Positions 1-5,566 of a stretch of 7,097 nt of DNA are shown one piece after another. Positions within the stretch are counted from its first letter, which is position 1, and every line of letters starts with the position of its first letter. The notes under the pieces are model-generated. The model was not told where the DNA came from, made no database searches, and worked only from the letters and a program-made list of their open reading frames with translations. The DNA comes from Cyclobacteriaceae bacterium (GTDB taxonomy: Bacteria; Bacteroidota; Bacteroidia; Cytophagales; Cyclobacteriaceae), in the NCBI GenBank assembly GCA_029882675.1, contig JAOUKJ010000206.1:1-7097 (forward strand), written 5' to 3'. A program made the position numbers and the translations under genes.

Positions 1-945
1 CAGATATTCCTCCCGACTATGCGATTTTATTGCAATCATTTCAGCTAGAAAACCAGCCAAAAATAATTGTACACCAATGACCAGAACAACAAGGGCGAGA
101 AAAAAGGCGGGTTGTTCAATAATTTCCCTTCTCACCGGTATTTTAGAAAAATAAACGGCATCTATTTTGTCCCAGGCTATTTTTATCATTAAAACAAATC
201 CCACCAAAAAGGAGAGTGTTCCTATCGTTCCGAAAAAATGCATGGGTTTACGTTTAAACCGGGTCACAAAGGTCACGGAAAGCAAATCGAGAAAACCATT
301 AATAAATCGTTCCAACCCAAACTTGGTGGTACCATACTTACGCGCTTTGTGGGCAACTACCTTCTCCCCTATTTTAGTAAAACCATACCAACGGGCAATA
401 ACCGGAATGTAGCGGTGCATTTCGCCATATACCTGAATACTTTTTACCACCTCGCTGCGATAGGCCTTTAAACCACAATTGAAATCATTGAGTTTTACCC
501 CACTGACCATGCGTGTGAAAAAATTAAATACTTTTGACGGGATGGTTTTCGATATCGGATCATGGCGTTTTTTCTTCCATCCTGAAACCATATCATAACC
601 ATCGTTCATGATCATCTGGTACAGGCCGGGGATTTCATCCGGGCTGTCCTGCAAGTCGGCATCCATGGTGATGACCACATTGCCGGCTACTTCCCGGAAC
701 CCGACATCCAATGCCGCTGATTTTCCATAATTACGATTAAATTTTATTCCTTTGATGCGACTGCTTTTCTCAGAAAGTTCGCCAATTATTTGCCAGGAAC
801 GATCTGAAGAGCCATCGTCGACCATGATGATTTCATAGTCCAGGTCGGCATCTTTACATACCTGATCTATCCAGGCACAAAGTTCTCCAAGGGACTCTTC
901 CTCATTGAGCAGGGGAACAACAATAGAAATATCAGGATTGGTCAT
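1..945 (-). CDS. GT2 polyprenyl-phosphate-sugar glycosyltransferase, C-terminus cut by window edge
   Basis: This is a family 2 glycosyltransferase of the DPM1/GtrB/ArnC-like type. Such enzymes move a sugar from a nucleotide donor to a polyprenyl phosphate at the inner membrane. The frame opens at ATG 945 and stays open for 315 codons to base 1, so the stop lies outside; the usual family length is about 310-330 residues, so little is missing. Seen in the translation: the N-terminal SIVVPLLNEEESL strand and loop (residues 7-19), VDDGSSD (42-48), the metal and nucleotide site MDADLQD with D95 and D97, GLKAYR (158-163), and two hydrophobic segments near 237-256 and 279-304 that fit C-terminal membrane helices. 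It starts three bases after the stop of the upstream DUF4199-like gene, so the two are probably co-transcribed. The donor sugar and acceptor cannot be read from the sequence. Family assignment is firm; exact substrate is unknown. Confidence 0.9.
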   Translation of the reverse strand, partial: MTNPDISIVVPLLNEEESLGELCAWIDQVCKDADLDYEIIMVDDGSSDRSWQIIGELSEKSSRIKGIKFNRNYGKSAALDVGFREVAGNVVITMDADLQDSPDEIPGLYQMIMNDGYDMVSGWKKKRHDPISKTIPSKVFNFFTRMVSGVKLNDFNCGLKAYRSEVVKSIQVYGEMHRYIPVIARWYGFTKIGEKVVAHKARKYGTTKFGLERFINGFLDLLSVTFVTRFKRKPMHFFGTIGTLSFLVGFVLMIKIAWDKIDAVYFSKIPVRREIIEQPAFFLALVVLVIGVQLFLAGFLAEMIAIKSHSREEYL

Positions 946-948
946 TTA

Positions 949-1491
949 CTATATTTGCGAAGTATCTTCTTTTTTGGTAAATAAAGTGACGAGCAAAGAT
1001 AAAATAAAACAGAAGAATACCATAGCAACAAAACCCATGGCCATCAATATTTCGGGTTTCATCATAAAACCGGTCATTTCCAGGGCCTGATCGATCTGCT
1101 CCTGACTCATGCCTCTTTTCATTAATTCTTCTTCCTGCATCAGCCTGATCATATCCAGCATGGAGTCATCCACAAACTTAATGTAGACATAAGAAAAAAC
1201 CGTTGATATAAATGCCGCAATGGCTGACGTCAATGTGCCTATTCCAAGGCCGGTGCCAAATTTCATGTACCCATCACCATTCTGTTTATACCAGTTCTGC
1301 GCCAAAATGATGAAGGCAATAGCAAAGACATAGTTAACATACCCCAGATACTTATTTGCTGACATGTCAGTAAACTGAAGTATCATTCCATAAATTATCA
1401 GAATTACTCCCAATAATAAACCATACTTTACGGCGGCATCTTTAACGGAAACGCGTTGTTGATCATCTTGTATTTGTTCCTGATCTTCCAT
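949..1491 (-). CDS. DUF4199-like four-helix membrane protein (second copy)
   Basis: A 180-residue integral membrane protein without known function that resembles the Bacteroidota family DUF4199. It has a short acidic and Gln-rich N-terminus (EDQEQIQDDQQ), then hydrophobic segments near residues 22-40, 50-66, 79-105 and 146-171. Between the third and fourth lies a hydrophilic, Met/Glu-rich loop (about 108-143, with MQEEELMKRGMSQEQID). The segment KFGTGLGIGTLTSAIAAF matches in position and character the WEGLFMGISVYLTVGILG segment of the neighbouring 184-residue protein, so the two look like diverged tandem paralogues. The ATG at 1491 is the only start that keeps the whole first helix and the leader. 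The stop is TAG, followed by an out-of-gene TAA and then the ATG of the glycosyltransferase. Role unknown; the context suggests an envelope or transport job tied to its neighbours. Confidence 0.82.
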   Translation of the reverse strand: MEDQEQIQDDQQRVSVKDAAVKYGLLLGVILIIYGMILQFTDMSANKYLGYVNYVFAIAFIILAQNWYKQNGDGYMKFGTGLGIGTLTSAIAAFISTVFSYVYIKFVDDSMLDMIRLMQEEELMKRGMSQEQIDQALEMTGFMMKPEILMAMGFVAMVFFCFILSLLVTLFTKKEDTSQI

Positions 1492-1510
1492 GATAAGTAT
1501 ATTTAGTTAA

Positions 1511-1524
1511 AACATTCTAATGTT
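1511..1524. repeat. 14-bp inverted repeat between the two DUF4199-like genes
   Basis: AACATT and AATGTT arms (6 bp, perfect) separated by two bases sit in the 47-bp gap between the two DUF4199-like genes, about 20 bases upstream of the second start. As RNA it would form a weak 5-bp stem with a four-base loop followed by TTTT on the minus strand, so it could be a small attenuator, a protein-binding site, or chance in A/T-rich DNA. It is the only notable structure in this gap. Confidence 0.3.
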
Positions 1525-1538
1525 CTTATTGATAAACA

Positions 1539-2093
1539 CTAATTATCAGTTTTTCTAAAGATCACTGAATAAACCAAAGGTATTAAAAAACCGATAATAC
1601 ATGACTTAATAAAGTAATCGATGGCCAAACCAGCGGCTGTAGTTTGTTTTAATCCATCCAACAAGTTATCGAATTCTTCTTCAGTCATTTTTACTTTTTG
1701 CGGACCATTCAACATTTCCTCCCGCGCTCTTTCTATTCCCTCAACCACATTTTGAATATACATACTTACAAATGAAGCATCGTATTTACTGATGATTAGA
1801 ATAAAGAACGCACCCAGAATACCCACCGTCAGGTAAACAGAAATTCCCATAAACAACCCTTCCCAAAAATGTAGAATACCATTATTATAAACTACTTTAT
1901 ATTCCCGAAGCGCAAAATAAATAAACACCAAAAACACCAAAATACGGCTATCCAGGTAAGGGGGAATAAGAGAAGGGTGCCTTTCTGCCTTAAAAAGCAG
2001 GAACATCAATGCACAATTGAGTAATGCCGCTACGGCCCCAAATTTCAGTGGCACCCTGGCCAATGCAGGAAGCTGATTATATCTATTGATCAT
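1539..2093 (-). CDS. DUF4199-like four-helix membrane protein (first copy)
   Basis: A 184-residue membrane protein that I assign to the DUF4199-like family from its size, four-helix layout and genomic setting; function is unknown. Hydrophobic segments lie near residues 16-34, 49-62, 74-102 and 154-178. A charged amphipathic loop (about 104-150, including VEGIERAREEMLNG and KMTEEEFDNLLDGL) separates helices three and four, just as in the paralogue downstream. The start at 2093 is supported by the 11-nt overlap with the dihydroorotase-like gene, whose TAG stop lies inside ATGATCAATAG, a layout that favours translational coupling. The protein ends in a short basic and polar tail (FRKTDN). A basic residue cluster at the N-terminus (RYNQ..ARVPLKFG) precedes the first helix, which suggests a cytoplasmic N-terminus. 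Confidence 0.8.
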   Translation of the reverse strand: MINRYNQLPALARVPLKFGAVAALLNCALMFLLFKAERHPSLIPPYLDSRILVFLVFIYFALREYKVVYNNGILHFWEGLFMGISVYLTVGILGAFFILIISKYDASFVSMYIQNVVEGIERAREEMLNGPQKVKMTEEEFDNLLDGLKQTTAAGLAIDYFIKSCIIGFLIPLVYSVIFRKTDN

Positions 2094-3348
2094 ACCAGTA
2101 CTTTTTTCCCCTGATCACTGCACTTGCCTTGCCTGTCAGCCGCTGACCAAAAAAGGGTGAGTTTTCAGATTTACTATAGTTTGAATGACTATTAAATAGC
2201 CATTCCTCTCGGGGATCAAACAATGTCAGTTCTGCCAAACTGCCTGTTTCAATAGCGGGCACTTCCAAGCCCAGGATTTCCCGCGGTGTAGTCGTTACTT
2301 TCTTCAGTAAAACCTCCAGCGGAACAAGTGCTGACATACTGGCCAGGTTGGCCCCCACCGTCTGTAAGCTGATGACTCCAAAATCCGCCAGGTCAAACTC
2401 CAGTTTCTTACATTCTTCGTCCTGCGGATTGTGTGCCGAAACGATGGCATCGATGGTTCCATCCTTTATTCCATCATATAGTGCTTCAACATCGTCAGTT
2501 GACCTGAAAGGCGGATTTACTTTATAGTTGGTATCGAATGGCAACACCTCAACATCGTTAAACAGAAGTTGAAATGAGGTCACATCACAAGTCACATTCA
2601 AACCTGCTCCTTTTGCCTTTCTGATCAGGTTCACACTACCCGCAGAAGATATATTGGCAAAATGCATCTTTCCACCGGCATATTTCAACAACTCCAGATC
2701 TCGCTGTATAATCAGCTCTTCAGCCAAGGCTGGCATGCCTTTTAAACCCAGTGAAGTACTCACGGGGCCTTCATGTACATTCCCATAAAGGGTCAGATCC
2801 GTATCTTCGGGGCGTTGAATAAACAAGCCATTGACTTTTTGTAAATATTGCAAACTTTTTACAATTACATCTGTGTGCGTAACGGGCTTAAGCCCATCAG
2901 TAAAGGCTACAGCTCCATGGGCTTCCAGGTCGAGCATTTCAGCGATCTCATGACCTGCTGTTTCCTTGGTTACAGCAGCAAGTGGGTACAAGGCAACTAC
3001 ATGATCCTCATTACCCTTTGTAATATAACTAAGTGCACTTTTCGATTCAGTAACGGGTTGAGTATTAGGCAATACGGCTACACCTGTAAAGCCTCCTGCT
3101 ACGGCAGCACTACGGCCTGAATCCAGATTTTCCTTATGTTCCAGTCCGGGATCGCACAAATGAGCCCACATGTCAAACCAGCCTATGGTGAGCCATTTTC
3201 CCCGGCCATCGATGACGGTGCCCTGTCCTTTGCTTTGTTCTGTCCCTATTGAAGTGATTACTCCATCCTCAATACTGACATTGACTTCTTTTAAATGCCA
3301 GGGCGACCTGTCGTCACACAGCTTTACAGATTGAATACTTATTTTCAT
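2083..3348 (-). CDS. Dihydroorotase-like protein with degenerate active site (probable pseudoenzyme)
   Basis: A 421-residue member of the type I dihydroorotase branch of the amidohydrolase superfamily. True dihydroorotases close carbamoyl-aspartate to dihydroorotate in pyrimidine synthesis. Family landmarks are clear: DPGLEHKENLDSG (66-78), AAVAGGFTGVAVLPNTQPVT (81-100), AFTDG (148-152), HEGPVSTSLGLKGMPALAEE (192-211), YKVNPPFR (275-282), DGTIDAIVS (296-304) and FGVISLQT (323-330). Most catalytic positions are changed: HxH is W61-A-H63, the Arg after HL is C65, HAED is R179-P-E-D, HVS is N232-I-S, PHH is S258-F-Q, and DHAPH is A305-H-N-P-Q309. H63 and D151 remain. The intact length and conserved scaffold argue against a decaying gene. 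I chose ATG 3348 because it begins the normal first strand (MKISIQSVKL) and lies one base after the stop of the BatA-like gene; the longer frame would add unrelated residues. It is often likely to be labelled pyrC, but activity is doubtful. Confidence 0.92.
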   Translation of the reverse strand: MKISIQSVKLCDDRSPWHLKEVNVSIEDGVITSIGTEQSKGQGTVIDGRGKWLTIGWFDMWAHLCDPGLEHKENLDSGRSAAVAGGFTGVAVLPNTQPVTESKSALSYITKGNEDHVVALYPLAAVTKETAGHEIAEMLDLEAHGAVAFTDGLKPVTHTDVIVKSLQYLQKVNGLFIQRPEDTDLTLYGNVHEGPVSTSLGLKGMPALAEELIIQRDLELLKYAGGKMHFANISSAGSVNLIRKAKGAGLNVTCDVTSFQLLFNDVEVLPFDTNYKVNPPFRSTDDVEALYDGIKDGTIDAIVSAHNPQDEECKKLEFDLADFGVISLQTVGANLASMSALVPLEVLLKKVTTTPREILGLEVPAIETGSLAELTLFDPREEWLFNSHSNYSKSENSPFFGQRLTGKASAVIRGKKYWYDQ

Positions 3349-3349
3349 T

Positions 3350-5341
3350 TTATGACATAAATCTAAATAATAAAATCTCAACAAGCAGAAAAACCAATGC
3401 AAATATAATGGCGTATTTCCACAAATGAACACCAGAAAAAACTTCCTTCAACATGTTTTCCGTATTTTGAGGATCTCCTGCGTTTAAAATATCATATTTC
3501 GTATTTGCGAAAATTTCTCTTATTTCCTCCATTTTCAGTTGATCCAGTTTAGACTCTTCACTATTGTGGTTAAAAGCCAGCACATCAAGCATTTCATCGT
3601 TCAGGGTCAGGTTATAAAAACCCGGAAGCATTTCAATGCCCGGCAGTTGCAATGTGACTTCCCTCCCATAAATTTGCTGCTCAGGAATGATCTCGCTTTC
3701 ACCTGCCCTTAATTTCACCAGGCTGTTTTCCGCAATAGAATCAGGCTTTAGCGAAACCATACCATCTTCCAGGTAATAATACAAGCTGTTTTCAGCACGC
3801 ACACTTCTGATGGCTGACTTATACATCACTGGAACAAAAAGCGCATGTTGGCTAAAACCGGTATAGTCCAGACTGAGTGGAGAAGCGAAAATCAAAAAGT
3901 GACCATTATTTTTAATTTCTGACAGATACGGATCTCCGTTTCCATATTTTAGTATAGCACTTCTGTCCCTAAACCAGGAGAGTGTCTGCTTCGCAGCAGG
4001 CATAGACATTCGCGTTGTTTCTTCTTCAAAAACCTGATCAAAAAATGGGTTTTTATAATCTGGAGCGGCAAGGTCTGTCTGTGCTACAGTATCCTTCACC
4101 TTCAGGTCAAGACCTGTGAGCTGACTAAAACTTCCTGGCTGGATATCAGGCGCAGGGATGATCATAATTAAACCAGCTGACAAGCTGTAATTCTTCAGGG
4201 TAGCGAATAATGCATTATCGATATGGCTTATCCCATTAAGGACAACGAGATCCGCTTCCCTGACCAGATTGTAGTTGAGCTGACCGACCATGTTTGAGGT
4301 GAAATCAAACAATGCGGTATTGGCATAAACCTTTTGAACGGAAGTGATGGCCGGCTGCTCTTTTATTTCAAGGATTTTTACTTTTCTTCTGGCCTTTAGG
4401 GTAAAGAAAAACTCATTATCAAAAGTAACAGGGAAATCTTCAAAACTCACTACGCACCGGTTTACCCGTTCCAGGTTAAAGGCCAAATCGAATGCCACCA
4501 CTTCATTTGACATGGGAGGTATTGCAATACTGGCAGTAGTGGCCTGCAAATCGTTTATAAAAATTTTAACAATGAGGTCTTGTACTTCCTCTTCACCGGC
4601 ATTTGATACACGCACAAACAATTTAATGTTATCATTATTAAATAACAGTGGGTTTTCGACAAAAACAGAATCAATGTATACGTTTTGATTAGATAAAAAA
4701 CTTAACGGAAGAATCCTGTAATAATTAACCGTATCAATCAAAGGCTTCCCACCGCCTGCCGATGCTTGAAAGTCACTAATCCAATAAATGTCTTCATCCC
4801 GATTTTTTTCTTCCGCGGTAAAAAGTCGTTGGGAAATATCATCAGTACTCCGTCTCACCCGGCTATAATCCAACTCAGTGGTCAAATCAAGTATTTCATC
4901 TCCTGAGCGGTAAATATTAGAAAAAGGAGCGAAATCATTGGTTAATAACCGAAACTGTGTGCCCTCCGGGTATTGTTCAACAATCTGCCCAACATATCCC
5001 ACTCCTCTGTCCAGTGCCGTAATATCCACTTCTACCTCATTGGACATACTCAACGAATTATCCAGGTATAACTGCACCTTTCCCGCGTGACCGCTATTAT
5101 CTGATGGGATAAAAGGCTGGGTAAAAGCCAGCACTAAAAACAAAACAAACAACAATCTTGAAAATAAAATGAGCAGGTGCTTCAATTGCTTTTTTGTACG
5201 GGTATCCTGACTTACCTTTTTCAGAAAGCGATTACTGCTGAAATACACTTTCTTTGCCCGTCTGAAATTAAACAAATGAATGATTATAGGGATTGAAAGG
5301 GCAAAAAGTCCAAAAAAGAAATGTGGTGCCAGAAAACTCAT
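3350..5341 (-). CDS. BatA-like membrane protein with N-terminal double transmembrane region and VWA-type motif
   Basis: A 663-residue protein beginning with the BatA/aerotolerance N-terminal double-transmembrane region: MSFLAPHFFFGLFALSIP, then IIIHLFNFRRAKKVYFSS, with helices near 5-23 and 55-75. After helix two comes a von Willebrand A-like stretch opening with LYLDNSLSMS (91-100); D94, S96 and S98 fit the DxSxS metal site. The middle is beta-rich. A segment ADLVVLNGISHIDNAL followed by GLIMIIPA resembles the glutamine-amidotransferase-like domain often seen in this group. A last hydrophobic helix lies at 641-659, with only a few residues after it. The start at 5341 gives the family-typical N-terminus; the upstream TTG extension adds 13 unlike residues and is rejected. 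No MoxR, BatB or BatD gene is visible beside it, so it is a stand-alone relative rather than part of a full Bat operon here. Function is not established. Confidence 0.88.
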   Translation of the reverse strand: MSFLAPHFFFGLFALSIPIIIHLFNFRRAKKVYFSSNRFLKKVSQDTRTKKQLKHLLILFSRLLFVLFLVLAFTQPFIPSDNSGHAGKVQLYLDNSLSMSNEVEVDITALDRGVGYVGQIVEQYPEGTQFRLLTNDFAPFSNIYRSGDEILDLTTELDYSRVRRSTDDISQRLFTAEEKNRDEDIYWISDFQASAGGGKPLIDTVNYYRILPLSFLSNQNVYIDSVFVENPLLFNNDNIKLFVRVSNAGEEEVQDLIVKIFINDLQATTASIAIPPMSNEVVAFDLAFNLERVNRCVVSFEDFPVTFDNEFFFTLKARRKVKILEIKEQPAITSVQKVYANTALFDFTSNMVGQLNYNLVREADLVVLNGISHIDNALFATLKNYSLSAGLIMIIPAPDIQPGSFSQLTGLDLKVKDTVAQTDLAAPDYKNPFFDQVFEEETTRMSMPAAKQTLSWFRDRSAILKYGNGDPYLSEIKNNGHFLIFASPLSLDYTGFSQHALFVPVMYKSAIRSVRAENSLYYYLEDGMVSLKPDSIAENSLVKLRAGESEIIPEQQIYGREVTLQLPGIEMLPGFYNLTLNDEMLDVLAFNHNSEESKLDQLKMEEIREIFANTKYDILNAGDPQNTENMLKEVFSGVHLWKYAIIFALVFLLVEILLFRFMS

Positions 5342-5346
5342 CGAAA

Positions 5347-5377
5347 CAAAAATAGGCAGATCAAAATCAACTACCAA
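5347..5377 (-). promoter_or_regulatory. Candidate Bacteroidota-type promoter abutting the BatA-like start
   Basis: On the minus strand TTG (5377-5375) is followed after 20 bases by TATTTTTG (5354-5347), an exact fit to the TAnnTTTG -7 element with near-usual spacing. The box ends only five bases before the ATG at 5341, so transcription would begin at or very near the start codon and the message would be leaderless or nearly so. In such A/T-rich DNA a chance match is quite possible. It is the best promoter candidate I found in the gap upstream of the five-gene run. Confidence 0.3.
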
Positions 5378-5387
5378 CAATTCAACC

Positions 5388-5412
5388 TCAAACTACTTCA
5401 AACTACTTCAAA
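5388..5412. repeat. 10-bp tandem direct repeat, 2.5 copies
   Basis: The unit TCAAACTACT occurs twice in a row and is followed by TCAAA, giving 25 bp of perfect period 10, close to one helical turn. It lies 47-71 bases upstream of the BatA-like start and just upstream of the candidate -33 element. Read on the minus strand, it places TAGTTTG at ten-base intervals. It could be a pair of same-face binding sites, a slippage-prone tract, or a recent small duplication. Confidence 0.7.
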
Positions 5413-5473
5413 GTTTTACCATGTTAAAAAGTGTCTCTGGCAGCCTTCATAGATTAAAGTAAAAAACAAACTA

Positions 5474-5488
5474 TTTTCAGTCTGAAAA
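5474..5488. repeat. 15-bp palindrome TTTTCAG-T-CTGAAAA
   Basis: Two perfect 7-bp arms surround a single central base in the gap between kdsA and the BatA-like gene. The one-base centre makes it a poor RNA hairpin but a good shape for a dimeric DNA-binding protein. It lies about 130 bases upstream of the BatA-like start. No regulator gene is nearby, so a role as operator is only a guess. Confidence 0.4.
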
Positions 5489-5496
5489 ATGATCAT

Positions 5497-5521
5497 TAAA
5501 AAGGCATGAACGGCATTGCCT
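5497..5521 (-). terminator. Weak intrinsic terminator candidate after kdsA
   Basis: On the minus strand, arms AGGCA (5521-5517) and TGCCT (5506-5502) enclose a 10-base loop and run straight into a short T tract (to about 5498). The position, about 40-60 bases after the kdsA stop, is right for a terminator that separates the sugar-precursor genes from the BatA-like run. The 5-bp stem is short and the T tract is only about five bases, so efficiency would be modest. Confidence 0.35.
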
Positions 5522-5548
5522 GGTATTAATTCTATTACAGCGTCCTGG

Positions 5549-5566
5549 GGTGTAAAATGTTACACC
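5549..5566 (-). other. Perfect hairpin spanning the kdsA stop codon
   Basis: GGTGTAA and TTACACC form a perfect 7-bp stem around a four-base CATT loop (minus strand). The TAA stop of kdsA lies in the first arm. No T tract follows, so it is not a standard intrinsic terminator. It might protect the 3' end of the message, act as a factor-aided pause, or, together with the weaker hairpin at 5497-5521, form a two-part transcription end. Confidence 0.6.

Noticed and set aside
2083..3348. Reading the dihydroorotase-like gene as a decaying pseudogene
   Set aside because: There is no frameshift or premature stop over 421 codons, scaffold motifs are well kept, and the changes cluster in the active site; pseudoenzyme fits better than decay.
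3349..3432. An upstream extension of the dihydroorotase-like gene adding 28 residues
   Set aside because: It would overlap the end of the BatA-like gene by over 80 bases and adds residues unlike any dihydroorotase N-terminus; ATG 3348 gives the normal first strand.
4344..4688. Plus-strand open frame of 114 codons inside the BatA-like gene
   Set aside because: It is antisense to a well-supported coding region and shows no family motif or membrane pattern of its own.
5342..5380. A TTG start adding 13 residues to the BatA-like protein
   Set aside because: The typical family N-terminus begins at MSFLAP (ATG 5341), and the extension overlaps the promoter candidate.
5416..5496. A 26-codon minus-strand frame (ATG 5496 to TAA 5418-5416) in the gap after kdsA
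   Set aside because: No recognisable features, no ribosome binding site, and it runs across the palindrome; chance in A/T-rich DNA is likelier.
5488..5497. Perfect 10-bp palindrome AATGATCATT
   Set aside because: Too short and A/T-rich to stand out from chance, though it lies next to the longer palindrome.
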